64,000 nucleotides of DNA. Origin: Yamagishiella unicocca (Eukaryota > Chlorophyta > Chlorophyceae > Chlamydomonadales > Volvocaceae). The DNA is taken from assembly GCA_003116995.1 (NCBI GenBank), contig BDSL01000032.1, positions 496,001 to 560,000 on the forward strand. Direction: 5' to 3'. This document shows, in pieces, positions 1-11,785 of the stretch; within the stretch, counting starts at the first letter, position 1, and the number at the start of each line of letters is the position of its first letter. Both the position numbers and the translations under genes were made by a program. A model generated the notes under the pieces. The model saw nothing but the letters and a program-made list of their open reading frames with translations. It had not been told where the DNA came from and did not search any database.

Positions 1-58
1 CTCCTCCACCTCCCCCACCTCCCCCACCTCGTGCGGCGCCGCTCCCCGGCTGCCCCAG

Positions 59-2510
59 TGCGTCTTCAACGCGCACGACACTCCGCTGCAGTGCCTGGAG
101 TACTCGGAGGAGCGGGAGGAGCTGGCCACCTGCGGGATGGGAAACAAGGTCAAGATCTGGAGCGTCAAGAAGCCGGCGCAGGTGGGTGGGTCCGCGAACG
201 GGGCGGGGAGCCGCCGCCCGAAGGCCAGGAAGCAGGGAAAGCGGGGAAAGGCCGGGGGCCCGGGAAATGCGGATGGACCGCCCTTCCATCTCGCCTAACA
301 CGGCGGCCCAATTCGTTGCGCTGCTATGGCCGCGACACAGCGGCTGGGCTGCGAGTCGGTACACCGCCTTCCTCAGTGCAGTTCAAGACCCCCGGCGCAC
401 CACATCCCTGACCTGAGGCTCGCCCCGACCCGCGCAGGTCAAGCACGTGCTGAGCCTGGACCATGCGGACGGCCCCGACGCCACCAACGACGAGGACGCC
501 GCTGCGGCCTGGACCGCCAAGACCAACATGAACTGGCTGACCAAGTCGGACATCGCCGGCCTGCCGTCGGCCACGGGCATCGTGCTGGAGACCATCCAGC
601 AGGCCAACCGCGACGTGCCGGAGGTGACGCAGGTGCGCGAGAGAGACGAGCGCGTGGGTTTGTGGCGCGCCTTTCGCACCTGCCACTGCGCTGCTGCTGC
701 TTCACCATGTCGGCAGCAATACGGTCCGCAGATCGAAGGCCAGCGTCAGTCACCCACATGCGCACGTCCCCAGAAGCAATCCATGCTGCACCCCACGCGG
801 ACGCCCCGTTTCCCCTCCCTCCCCTCCCCTCCCTTCCCTTCCCCTCCCTTTCCCTCCCGTCCCCTCTCGACCCCGGCTGCAGGTCCGCTGGGTCCAGTTC
901 CGGCACTGCTGGGTGACGGCTGCGGACGACGACACCATCCGGCTGTGGAGCCCCGAGGGCCACAAGCTGCAGCAGTTCACCTACACGGGCGGCAGCGTGC
1001 AGTGCATCTACGTGGACAACACCAACCGCCTGCTGGTGGCCGCCATGCTCAACCGGGCGGCGTTCGTGTACGACCTGGACGACCCCATGCCGCTGGCCAG
1101 GTGGGAGCTCCGGGGGCGTGGGAGGGGAGCCTCCTGGCGCGCTGACGTGGGCGGTGATGTGCCAGGGCCGATGGGGGAAAGATGGCGGGGCGCCGGCAGC
1201 CACGACGTTCATGTACCGACGATATGTGTTATGGCGTTTGAGGCTGCTGCTTTGTGACTGCTGCTACGCGATCATCTGATCACAGCAATCGCCGCTTTCA
1301 ATGGTCAGCGTCTTAAAATTCCGGGCAACACCCGGTCCGGATTTCGGCCTTAAACCCTAGCCCCTTGGAACCCCGCAGGTATGCGGGGCACACGGACGTG
1401 ATCCGCGGCATCGGCTACGTGAAGGACTGCGACACGTACGTCACCGCCTCCTGGGACAAGTCGCTCCGGCTGTGGTTCCGGCCCAGGGACCGCAAGGCGG
1501 GCGGCGGCGGCCCGGGCGCTCGCGGCGGCGAGGGCGGCACCGCGCCCAACATGCTGCTGCTGGAGTACGACGACGACGAGGAGCACTTCGTGTCGGAGTA
1601 CGAAAAGGCGCACCCGCTGGAGATGCCCAAGGCGCTGACGGACGTGAGTCATGCCACCGGGGGATGTGAGGGGATGCTGGCGGGTGAGGAGGATGCACGG
1701 AGGGGGATGGCAGCGTCCAGCAAGCAGCGCCGGGTCACATTGTTTGGGGACGCTGAGACATGCAGGACGGGGGCGCCATCGTGAGGGAGGGCGGTGCAGG
1801 GGCGGCGGCGGCGCTTGTGCCACCGACACAAGCGCCGCCGGTCTTGCGTCGGTGGCCACAAGACCGGCGGCCACCCACACAATACCGGCGGTGGCCGCCC
1901 TAGAACCCTAAAACAAGCTAACAGCTGCCGAGTATTCCGTCCTTCATCCCCTCCGGAGTGCTACACCGCCCTCGCAACCGGGCCAGCCTCACGATAGAGC
2001 GCGCTCCATCAGCTGCCGTCCCTGCGACCCCTTCCTTACGAGCCTAGTTGCCCCGGCCCACCACCACCTCGGGTTTTCCTTTTCCTCCCGCAGATCAACC
2101 CCATGAAGCTGCTCCAGGGCATGGGCGTGTACGACGATGACGACGACGCGCCGTCCGGCGGGCGGAAAAAGGGCCGCCGCGGCCACAAGCTCCTGGCTGA
2201 AGCCGACCTGGGGATGGAGCCCGCGGCTCCCGACCCGCCGGGCTCCCTGGGGTCCAAGCTGGACGACTTGGGCAGGTCGCTGCTGAATGAGATCAACGTG
2301 ATCGCGCACAAGACGGCCGCGCGCGCAGCGGGTGGCATCGGCGGCGGCGGCGCTGGCGACATGGACGAGCGGGGCTCCACGCGCAGCAGCCAAATGCCGC
2401 ACAGCCGGGTGGGCGGGCGCCCTGGAGGGGGCACGGGAGGAGCGGCGGGGGGGACCCTGGGCGGGACGCGGCTTGGGACGGGGCCGGCGGCACGCGGCGT
2501 ATCGAAGTAG
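59..2510 (+). CDS. WD40-repeat protein, 3' part of gene
   Basis: Five exons fit in phase: 59-181, 438-632, 883-1100, 1379-1643 and 2094-2510 (TAG stop). The start of the gene lies left of the window; the first exon here opens at a CAG acceptor ending at 58. WD-type repeat cores are visible: HDTPLQCLEYS...KVKIWSV, VRWVQFRHCWVTAADDDTIRLWS, AGHTDVIRGIGY...SWDKSLRLWF. These indicate a beta-propeller scaffold. A non-repeat insert rich in Asp/Ala lies in exon 2, and the C-terminal 140 residues are charged and low complexity (DDDDD run, Gly-rich end), so the propeller ends before exon 5. No catalytic domain is seen. Large WD40 proteins of this sort are common in algal flagella, but nothing in the sequence proves that role and I do not assign a name. 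Confidence 0.8.
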
Positions 2511-5500
2511 CGCGTGGTGCGTCTTGGCGGGGAGGGCTTGGGGTTGGGTGGGGGGGCCGGGGGTCTGTGGGGTTGCAAGGGCGGGGCGATGTGTTTCGCT
2601 GACGACGTTGTGCCGGGGAGCGGGGTGTGAAGATAAAGGTGCTGTTGCGGAAGGAATGCCGGGTCGTGTGCCATACGAGGTAAGCCGTATGATTGCGATG
2701 TCCTGTTTGGTGGTTGCGTGGCTGCGTGCGCCAGGGCGGGTGGGGGGTTGCGGGTGATCAGCGCTGCGACGCGTGTGTTTAGGGTACAATCCATAGCAGC
2801 AGCAGCGTCGCGTCGTTTGTTGCTTTCCTCCGGTGCGAAAGCCGCCACCGAGTAAGCGAGCAAGGGCCGCGACCCGTGGATAAGGTGGTGGCAGGATTTC
2901 AGCAGTAACGTAGATGCGTCGGGTACCTTCTCGAAACAGGCATTCATGGGAGGAGGCGTTTTGGGGGGCGCGGCAGGCCGCGTGTGGAACTTGGTGCGCT
3001 GAGAGGCGACGGCGTCGAGGCGTGCAGCCCTGTCGTGACCTGGGCAGCAATCAATGGTACCCCGTTCACTTGCTTTTGCCCGATTTGCGAGGGCGCGGAA
3101 GACAGTTTGGGGACCTCTGATGACAGGGTTGGGCAGGCTGCTGTCGCCGTGCAAGTCCAGAGCCATGTATGGTGGGCAGGATCTGGGGTGGACTCTTGTA
3201 TGTAGGACCGGGTGGTTGCAGGAAACGGTACGAGGTGTGAGTCAGTGTACATAGGGACGGGGTACCTGGGTCGTGCTGCAGCCGCGAGGGCGGCCACGAA
3301 GAAAGGACCCAGACTCGATCCGAGGGGATGCGGCGCAGCCAGAGCGATCCCCCAGGTGATGCGTGGGTCTGAGGGACGCGAGTTTGCTCCGTTGCAACGA
3401 TTACAAGGCGACGGTGACGCCAACGCTGCACGCTGTTGCTGATCAGAGACTGGACTGCACGCTCGCTTGGGACGAGCGGGCTGCCACGTGTCGTGTCGTA
3501 TTTTCACTATCTCGCGCAGCACTACATGTCAACCGCCGACACTGCTCATCCAGGACGGGCTTAGCGACGGCCGTCCAACAGCAAACATGCTGCGACAACT
3601 GTGGAGCATGTGGGTCAGTCGGGTGGCTCGCAACAGGGGCTGATCGGCCGAAGGCTCAGGGCCAGGGGCTCAGGACGCCACGAACACACGCCCTTGGACC
3701 CGCAGGCCGCTGCCACACAGGTGCCTTTCGCCTCTGTGGAAATATAACCCTACAGCAGACTACGCACGACCACTGCTGTCAGGGAGGCCGGCATATCCTG
3801 GTCCGGACAGTTGGTTGACAGCAATAGCGGCTGGCAACGCCAGGGCGCTCTACGGATCAGAGCAAGCGCCGGTAACGCCACACGACAATTGCGGTAGCGC
3901 CAAACGACGATCCCAACCGCTCACACCCAGCCAACGACTTGAAGTTGCACCGCAACCGCAACCAGTTCATCCTCGTACCTAGCTCAATTCAATTAAGCGC
4001 TGTCTACCTCCGAGGATGCAGCCTCCTACATGCTTGCCTCCAATTGAAGGCGGAACTATCAGGCAACAGAACGAAGACATGTGGTTGGTGTCTCGCGGCG
4101 CGGTGCCGCTCTTGCCACGCACGTCAGCCGCCTAACGAATGGTCTTGCCCATATGTTGAGGCCGCGGGGTGGTGCTGCGAAGCAAAGGAAGCAGGTGGGT
4201 TCTGGGTCAAGTGCCATGATTATGGACTGGCAAGAGTCCAGCCCAAACGTAGTCCAATGCGCGCAAACAAAATCAAAACGGCTCCAGAAACTGCCTTCAC
4301 AACTCGTGTAGTTAAATAGTCAAGGATTCTCGCACTGTGCCGTCCCACGGGTCGGTCCCCCTGCCGCCGCCGATTGAAAATTTTGACGTATTCCCACCCC
4401 AATGCATTTGCACCCTCTGTGCCGCCCAGCCGACTCATCCCGCAGGACACGTAGTACTCACTTGGGGCTCGGTACGCCGGAGGCTGCTTTGCCGCGCGCC
4501 TCGGCTTCCTGGCCAGCGTGCTTCCTGCAACGGCAGGCGCAGTGAGGATCAATACGTGAATCAATTTACGCATCAAGCGAAGGGCTACTAGCTTTGCAGT
4601 TTGCATTCTCGTTGCACCCCTAAACATATGTGGTGGTGGCGGCCGCCGCAGCGGCGCGCGCGGTCTCGGGCAGTCTCGGGCCGTTTCGGCGCACCTGGCT
4701 GCGCCCAGCACGGCGCCCTTTTCATCCGGCTTGAGAGCGTCAAAGCTCCTGCCCATCAACAATCGAGACAAGTCCTCCTTGGCCTCATCGCTCACAAAGC
4801 CACCCGTCATGATTTGTTGATTTTCTGGGACACTAAGGAGTTTGCCTCGCCGGGTGTCAGGACGCAACGAGCCAAGGTCAGGTCAGCCTCAGGAAGGAGT
4901 GTACTTGTTGCGAATAAAGCCTCGCCGCTGAGGAAATGGCAATGGGTGACAGGGGCATTTTATTTCCACTCCGACATTGCCCTCGTGATCACCTTGTACG
5001 GCGAAGGAACGCGCGATCGCCGTCGGCCAGATGCGAGTTCCCTGGCAAAACGCAAGTGCACGTTCATCCGCGTCTTAGCGCACTGACCCCATGCTTTATG
5101 CGCATGCCTTCCTGTTTATCCGCACAATGGGGCTGCGGAGGTGCCAGCCCTGACCAACAGTCCAACGTGCTTGCCGCGCAAATTGGAGCGAGCAACGCCT
5201 GGCAATGCGATCGGATCGTCATCCGTGAACCCCAATCAATGTCACCAACTTGTGTACTCGTATCGCGGAAATAACACACCGCACAAAGATGTGCGCATGG
5301 CAAGTGTCCTACTGCGGAAATGCGTACGCCGCCCTTGGGCGGCCCCATATCGATCCAAGCAACTCCACACCGTGCTGCTGCTGGCTGCCGCTGCCGCTGC
5401 CACGGCATTTGCGCCTCTGCGGTTGGGCCCGGGCCTGCCCCGGGGCTTGGTGCGGGCTGCTGTCACTGCGCCGTAGGCGTCGCCTCCCTTCTCGTCACCG

Positions 5501-6858
5501 CGCCTGTGCACTCGCGCAATGGCTGGGAGGCAACACATCTCACCGCGCAGGGCCTCGCTGGCCCCCAGGCCAAGAGAAGGCCGCGATGCATGGCGACGGC
5601 CTGGCGCACGCTTTGAGGCCGCCCGCCCGCCAGGGTTTCCGCGCCGTGTTGGCAACTTCGCAGCAAGTCGGAGGGAAGCGTGAAAGCGTGGGGTGCCTCG
5701 TGCAGGCCAGACGTACACAGCGGCTGAACCCCTCGTGGGGCAGCGCTAAGGACAATCCTGATCGGCAACTTCAGTAGTAATAACTGATACAGTTTCAGTG
5801 TGGTACCGGCACGTTCGGCAGAGGTTGGGTTGGGGCGGTTAGGTAGCGCAGCTCTTCCGAGGCAGGCCGAAGCGGCATAAGTCCGCTTCAAAAGACACTA
5901 GCGAACCCGTAGTTAGCTGCAGATGGTTGCACGCTAGCGCTGCATTGCGGATCCACGGCAGCTGTTTGAATCAAACGCAACCAGATGTTGTTCGTTGTCT
6001 CGCATTAGCTAAACGCCGTTGGGCGACCTTCGCAACGAGTTTGTCACGAAGTGGCCAATGCTGGCTACGTGCGCGGCGCAGCAGACAACGACGCCATTAC
6101 GTATCTAAACTGTTTGGCGCCAGTCGCAACGGCTGTCTACTAAAATACATTTATTTGCTGGGTCGCGTAATGTTGGCCACAATGGCGGTGTGGGCCTTCA
6201 ACAACTGCACGAAGTAGTTACCGCTGACCAAGGAGCACCACCAACCGTCTCCTGCGGCCCCGGCGTTGCTTTCCTTGGCACTACCCATACTCTCCCATGC
6301 GCGTCTACGACCATGTTACGCAATTCAATCCTCACCACAACTCGCTACGTTGCCTTTCACGCTCGTATCGTATCGTATCGTAACCGCTGCCTGCTTTCTC
6401 AGGACGTATGACTCCAGTCCGTCCTGCAGCTATGCTGGCTTCAGGCCCAACACGGACAGTACTTTTGGAGCGGACAGGGACTCAATTTCGCCGCGTCAAC
6501 GACAGCCAATACTACGATCCTTCCAGTCCTGGTAGCTTGTGTTCGTCCCAGGTCGCCGCAACGCGTTACGTGATCATGCCGTAAAGTAACGCCGGTGGTA
6601 CACAATGTACCATTTCGTTGACATGCCGCTGATGTCTGTGATGACGCGCCCATTACGGCATCAAAAAAAGAAAACATTACCGGTACTTCGCAATGTGTCC
6701 CCAACGACATACGCCACACCCAGCAATGCGACCAGGCCACTCGCTGCCTTGCAACTGGGTCTCCCTCTCCCTCTCTGTCTCCTTCTCTGCCTCCGCCTCC
6801 GCCCTCCAACACAATAGCGCAGCTCCGCAGCCCGTGTGCGTGCTGCCAGCCGGCGACC
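2511..6858. other. Mostly non-coding stretch between WD40 gene and secreted-protein gene
   Basis: I see no convincing multi-exon gene here. The open frames have unrelated, basic, proline-rich translations typical of GC-rich non-coding DNA. The only frame with protein-like composition is on the minus strand at 4220-4867, listed separately. The last 250 bases before 6859 contain a pyrimidine-rich CTCCCTCTCC tract and would include the promoter of the secreted-protein gene. Confidence 0.4.
4220..4867 (-). CDS. Possible unrecognised reading frame
   Basis: This minus-strand frame starts with a protein-like stretch (SDEAKEDLSRLLMGRSFDAL, then KPDEKGAVLGAA) of plausible amphipathic composition. It becomes basic and proline-rich, with a short hydrophobic run LIHVLILTAPAVAG near the middle. 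I recognise no family. It could be an exon of a gene whose other exons I cannot place, a remnant of a mobile element, or chance. The low confidence reflects the lack of splice-site and neighbouring-exon support. Confidence 0.2.
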   Translation of the reverse strand: MRPDTRRGKLLSVPENQQIMTGGFVSDEAKEDLSRLLMGRSFDALKPDEKGAVLGAARCAETARDCPRPRAPLRRPPPPHMFRGATRMQTAKLVALRLMRKLIHVLILTAPAVAGSTLARKPRRAAKQPPAYRAPSEYYVSCGMSRLGGTEGANALGWEYVKIFNRRRQGDRPVGRHSARILDYLTTRVVKAVSGAVLILFARIGLRLGWTLASP

Positions 6859-9534
6859 ATGATGCCCACTACGTTGGCAGCCACGACTCGTGTTGTCTTA
6901 CTGTTTGCGGCGCGCATCACCGCCCACGCGTACGCCAAGTACTGGTGGGACCCCGCCCAGGGCATCATGCCCGACGGAAACGAATGCCACGCGCACCCGG
7001 AGCGAGCATACCCGGAGCTCGAATCAAACGGCTTCTGGTTGGAGAGCCCGCACGGCGCTCCCTACCAGGACCCGCGTATTGGGTTCCAGTTCTGGGGCGC
7101 CAACGGCGCGCCCGCGCTAAGCGTGTGTCCGGGCGCAAACTACTCGCTGCAGGTGCGGCCGGGGGCCGGCTCGAGCCCATGCAGCCGCGCGCGGGTGCAC
7201 ATGGAGGGTGTGGAGTTGGGGTGGCTGCCCAGCTAGGCAAGCTGTCCCAGCTAAACCCGTGACCCTGAACCCAAGATGTGCAGTGAGCTGACGTGTCAAA
7301 GCTGTCAGAGACGAGGGCAAGGCGCTGATGAGCGCGCAGTCCCACCGCCATGGGTTGTTAGTTGTTTGGACGTCGACGGATTCTGGAAGATGAAGGACCC
7401 ACCGTCATCGTTGTGTCGCTGGCGTTATGCGGGCGCCAGGGGTGAAAGGAAAGGAAGGAGCAGCAGGTGCAGCTCGGCAGCATTCATCGCCGAACGCGCA
7501 TTCATGCATCCTTCCCCGTGACACAAGGCACACAACGTGCGGCTATCTCGTGACGGCCGTCCACATACCGCACCGCGCCGCCCCTTGCAGGTGTCGTTCC
7601 CCGACCCCAGCCTGGCGCTGCTGTCTGCGTCGTACGTGCGCTTCACCAACCCCGTACCGACTCCCGGCTGGTAGGTGGGCCTGCGGCCCTCCAGGGGGGG
7701 CCGATAGTACACGGCAACGGCCACCCTACCCCATCGTCTAGGTCGCAGTGCGGCAGTGGGGCAGGGGGCACGGGCGAGGTGGGGGCCCACGCGGCACCTG
7801 GCACTTCCCGAAAACGTTTTCCAACTAGTTGTAACGGTTACAGTGGGTTACAGACCAAGAGGTAGAACTGATGGAGCAGGATGCGTAGGTACGCCACCGT
7901 AGCGATTCCATTGCTTTTTTAAGCAATGATTGCAGTAATTTGCTCGAAGGGGCCCCACCTGCCAAGATCCTCGCGCATCTAGCTGTCGCGTCGGCCTCAG
8001 CAGCCGTTGTTTCGTCATGCATCCACATCGGATTCAATCAACCAATAGTACGGCGCCCCGAGCAGCCTCCGCCTCACACACGAAGTGGCACATGCACGGG
8101 CTGTAAGTGCTCCGGTGGAGTACCTGCGCCTTAGCGATAGAGTAACGCACGCACGGGCCGTGCCTGCCTGCCCCATCACGCAGCCCCAACCGCTTAGACC
8201 TGGGGTCGTCCTTCTCCATGCGGGCGGCTGAGCGCTTCACGGCCAACTTCACCGTCCCCTGCAACGCCACGGGTAGGTCGGTTGCGGGTGCTGGGTGACG
8301 CCCTAAGCCCTGAAGCCCTTAGCCCTAAGAGTGAAGCGTGTAAGCTAAGACGCGTGGCGTTGCGATGCATGGCGTTTGTTCATCTGTATGTGCTGCACAT
8401 TTAAAAACGGCCTTGCGTGCTGCCGGCCGCAAGGACCGGTCTCCGCCCTGCGCAACGACGGCAGCAATCCACGATCGGCGATGGCTGGGACGACTTGACG
8501 GGCGGCCGGGTCTGTGGCCTAGGGACGGGACAACCAGCACCACTTCGTCACCTTGATGATCGCGCTGCTGCCCAGTTGCTTGACCACCGTCCCGCGTTCC
8601 TTTCTCTTCTCTTTATCCCCTGCACGCGTCTACGGGTATCGTCGGCCCCTCACCCACGCCCCTCATCACCCACCCTCACCGCCTACCTTGCAGGGCAAGT
8701 GGTGTTCCGGGTGACCTCCGCAATCCACGGCTACCCGGTCACCTGGCAGCAGGCGGCGGCTACCCTGACGGTTAGCCCGAGCTGTGCGCCCGCCAGCTGT
8801 AAGTGCATGAAGCCTACTATCTAGGGAATGCCAGCTGCGCTGCCAGAGGTTTGTGCGGCAAATACGCCCGGTCATGCGCAGTGCCGTCCCCAGACGGGAC
8901 ACAACATTCGGTTATTGGCGCAACGAGGGCGGTGTTGACCGGTCAAGCAACGCCACGTGTACGCACGTACAACTAAGCGCCACCGCGAGCGCAGCGACCC
9001 TTAGCAACTTACTCGGAATCAGCGCACAGCGTAAAGTGCCAGGTAGCCATCCCGCCGCCGCCGAAGCCTGGCGGTCGAGGGACGGGTAGATGTGTCCGGA
9101 AGCTTCCTTCCCTCCTTCCTTCCTTCGCGCCCCCAGCTATGCCTCAGTGCATGTCCGGCTGCCCCCCCAACACACACACAGGCCGTGGAGCAGCCCTACT
9201 GCCCTTTCCCTCGCCCCCCTCCCGGTCGCCTTCTCGCTCCCCACCTCCACGGGTCTTCCTCGAACCTCCATCGTCCAAAATCAAGCCGGATACATCGCCC
9301 AAGGCCAAGCCACCTACATCGTCGTCCCCTTGCCCAAAGCCAACCCCCTCCCCTGCCGTGCGCAAGCCGCCACCGGTTACGCGCAAGCCGCCGCCGGGTA
9401 CGCGCAAGCCGCCGCCGGGTACGCGCAAGCCGCCGCCGGGTACGCGCAAGCCGCCGCCCCGGCCCCGACCCGCGCCCAACAGGTCTCCGCCTCCGCGCCG
9501 GTCGCCCTCGCCTGCACGGCCACTCCTGCGTTGA
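6859..9534 (+). CDS. Secreted protein with N-terminal beta-type domain and proline-rich tail
   Basis: Five exons join in phase: 6859-7152, 7591-7670, 8184-8272, 8694-8798 and 9137-9534, giving about 321 residues. The N-terminus is a signal peptide (MMPTTLAATTRVVLLFAARI), with cleavage expected near TA/HA/Y. The mature domain (to about residue 190) has paired cysteines (NECHAHP, LSVCPGANYSL, TPGCPNRL, TVPCNATG, SPSCAPAS), sequons NYS, NFT and NAT, and alternating hydrophobic residues such as GQVVFRVTSAIHGYPV. This fits an extracellular beta-sandwich and has a loose resemblance to reeler-type domains; I am not sure of the family. The last exon encodes Pro/Ser/Lys-rich sequence with four RKPPPGT-type heptads, like hydroxyproline-rich glycoproteins of volvocine walls. 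It probably acts in the cell wall or extracellular matrix. Exon 1 was ended at CTGCAG/GTGCGG because the next exon continues the domain and the unspliced frame does not. Confidence 0.65.
7827..7868 (+). repeat. Dispersed short repeat, copy 1
   Basis: It contains TTACAGTGGG followed by CAGACCAAGAGGTAGAAC. The same block recurs at 11107, 13989 (reverse complement), 16971, 54762 and 55331. This copy sits in an intron of the secreted-protein gene. Confidence 0.6.
9355..9460 (+). repeat. 21-bp coding tandem repeat (RKPPPGT)
   Basis: About four copies of a 21-bp unit encode RKPPPGT in the proline-rich tail of the secreted protein. The unit length is a multiple of three, so copy-number change keeps the frame. 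Confidence 0.8.
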
Positions 9535-10546
9535 ACCCTCCGTCCCGTTCCATCGTGTTGCTCGTCTTCATCCCCGGACATTGGCTGCTGATGCGCTATC
9601 GGTATATGCGTTGGTACATATTATGGCTGGGATGGCTTGATTATGTGGCGGATATGTGGTCGTGAAGACGCGGTGAGCTAGACAGCTGACGGAGGCTGAA
9701 TGAAGGGAGTGGATCTGCCTTCTGGGATGCTGCACTGCAGTGTGCCCGAGCCCAGAAAGGTCCCGAGTGACGAAAAATTGCACTTTTATGTTTTTGTGCT
9801 TGACGGTGACTCGAGTGCGTGAGACCGCTGGCTGACAGACCGAATATATAATTACGGGTGAGCGAGATGCTGAGAGATTCGTGTGCGTCACCGTTGCGAA
9901 CGAATGGCTTGACGGTGGGCCTGCCTGCGTGCACCCCCGAATGAAGACTCTGAAGAGAGTACTGCCGACAGATACGGTACATGACGGCCCCTTTTCCTCC
10001 TTTTACACGCATCAAATGGTATTTATTCCTGATCTAGATGCTCGGGTGCCAGCGCTAGCGTCTATCCGTCCTTCGTTAATAGAGCAACTTGTCTTTTTCG
10101 CTTGCACTACGGTTGCTGTGGTTATCGCGACAAAGAGGTGTCCGGTGCACACAACCTCCTAGCGTGGTGAGTTAGGATTGGAATTTCTTTTCAAGGACGA
10201 CCATCATGATTTCCAGCAACCCCGATTGACCACGCGCTCACACCGCCTTCCAATCCTTCCGCCGACGTGACAGTCAAGTCCATCGCAACGAACCAACGAC
10301 CCGCCCACCATTCCCTTGCGGCCACGCCGCGCATATTTTCAATTACATGCAATGCACGGTCCTGTCAACCAACTCGTAACCGCGGACACAATCCGTTACA
10401 ACAATCGATTGCTTAGCTCCATCATCTCGTCACACATCACCGCGACCGCCACAGCGCCTACCCCCACGCAACATCGCCCCCTACGTCAAACCAGGGGGAA
10501 GTAAACTCCCAACTGCTCCGCGCCGACCGTCAGCAGGTGGGCCGCA
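9535..10546. other. Convergent intergenic stretch
   Basis: This lies between the ends of the secreted-protein gene (+) and the LEA gene (-). I see no gene. It should hold both 3' untranslated regions. The sequence is less GC-rich than the flanking exons. Confidence 0.5.
10396..10400 (-). promoter_or_regulatory. TGTAA polyadenylation-type signal
   Basis: TGTAA on the minus strand, about 150 bases after the LEA gene stop. TGTAA is the usual polyadenylation signal of volvocine algae. Another copy lies near 10345. Confidence 0.45.
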
Positions 10547-11464
10547 TTACTCCATTGCCGTCTCGTTGCCCGTGCGGTCGGTCCACTTCTTCTGCTCCTC
10601 CGGGTCGTGCACGTAGCCAGTCGAGTAGCCGCCCTTCTTGCCGCCCATCTTGCCCATCTCGCTGTACCCCTCATGGCCCAGCTCGTTGGCTCTGCAGGCA
10701 GTGTCACCGCATGCGCACAGTGGTTGGGTGGATAGGAGCCGCAGCTAAGCCCGGATGAGGGCGGTGCATGCATGGGCACCAAGAGGTTTCTTAAGAGAAA
10801 ATCCTTTAGACGGGAGGAAAACACACGCGGCGGCAAGGTGTGCGTACGTCAGCTGCGGGGGGATTGGAGTGCGGGTGGGCTCAACAGCGGCTGCTGACAA
10901 CGAATGGAGGTATCGATGTATGTTGGATTTGGGGGGCTAAACGCAAAGTAAATCTGCGTCCAAAGCCCCAGATCCCGCGACTTGCCTGAACTGACCCCCC
11001 ACAGCCTTCTTCTCGTCCGTGTCCTGAGGGGAGGAGGGCAGTGCCGGGCCGCTGGTTATCGATAACATGCGGCTGGATCGGTGGGTGAGTGGTAGTAGTA
11101 GTGACTTGTTGTAACTGTTACAGTGGGTGGTAGTAGGTGGTAGTTGGGACGCAATGCGTTGCATGCTCTCCAGCAGCAAGGAAGGGGCAACCGAGCGAGT
11201 GAGTGAGGGTTTTAACGACGGGCGCAACAGGAAAAGAGCTGAGCACGCGCTGCAGATCCCTTAACGCACAGCAGCCGCGCGGCACGCGGAGCACTGAAGC
11301 AACGTGGAAGCGACATGCCGCACGAATCGAGCCGCACAAACAACATATCAGGAACATGGTAGCCACAGGCGTATATCTAACCACCCACCCACCAGCTGGT
11401 CGTACGGGCGCCCAAATTTCTGTTGCGCGATCTCGTTCTTCTGCTCTTCGGTCATGTGAGTCAT
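10547..11464 (-). CDS. LEA group 1 (Em-like) small hydrophilic protein
   Basis: Three exons in phase: 11393-11464, 10986-11023 and 10547-10691, giving an 84-residue protein. Residues 33-52 read GGQFRANELGHEGYSEMGKM, a close match to the conserved 20-residue motif of group 1 LEA/Em proteins (GGQxRxxxLGxEGYxxMGxK), followed by GGKKGGYSTGY. The N-terminus (MTHMTEEQKNEIAQQK) and C-terminus are charged, with no Cys and almost no hydrophobic residues. Family members protect cells during desiccation or osmotic stress and are intrinsically disordered. The start is the first ATG of a frame ending at a GTGGGT donor. Intron 2 appears to use a GC donor (TTCAG/GCAAGT), the only junction that keeps the motif in frame. 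The gene is divergent from the next plus-strand gene and spaced by a few hundred bases. No single exon is long enough to stand out as an open reading frame. Confidence 0.82.
11107..11130 (+). repeat. Dispersed short repeat, copy 2 (partial)
   Basis: GTAACTGTTACAGTGGG core only; it lies in intron 1 of the LEA gene. Confidence 0.45.
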
Positions 11465-11785
11465 GGTTGCTGCTGCTGGTGCTCACAAAGTAAGCCTATG
11501 CAGGCGGGGTGACGTTAATTATGCGATGAGGCAAGGAAGGGCTATTCCGTGCTGGGAAGAGCGCAGAGATAAAGAGTTAGAGATTCTGTCCCGCGGGTCC
11601 GTGGCCTACTGGGAAATCAGGTTCAGGTGCGGACGTGTCGCGTTGCGCCTTGCCTTGTAGAGCAGAACACGTTTAAAAGCGCCTACTTATAAACAGAGAA
11701 CGTTGGGTTTGGTAATGTTGGTCATCGTCGCGATGAGTCAGAGTCACGCAACCACCCAATTTTCTGTCTCTTGCGTCTTCTTCAG

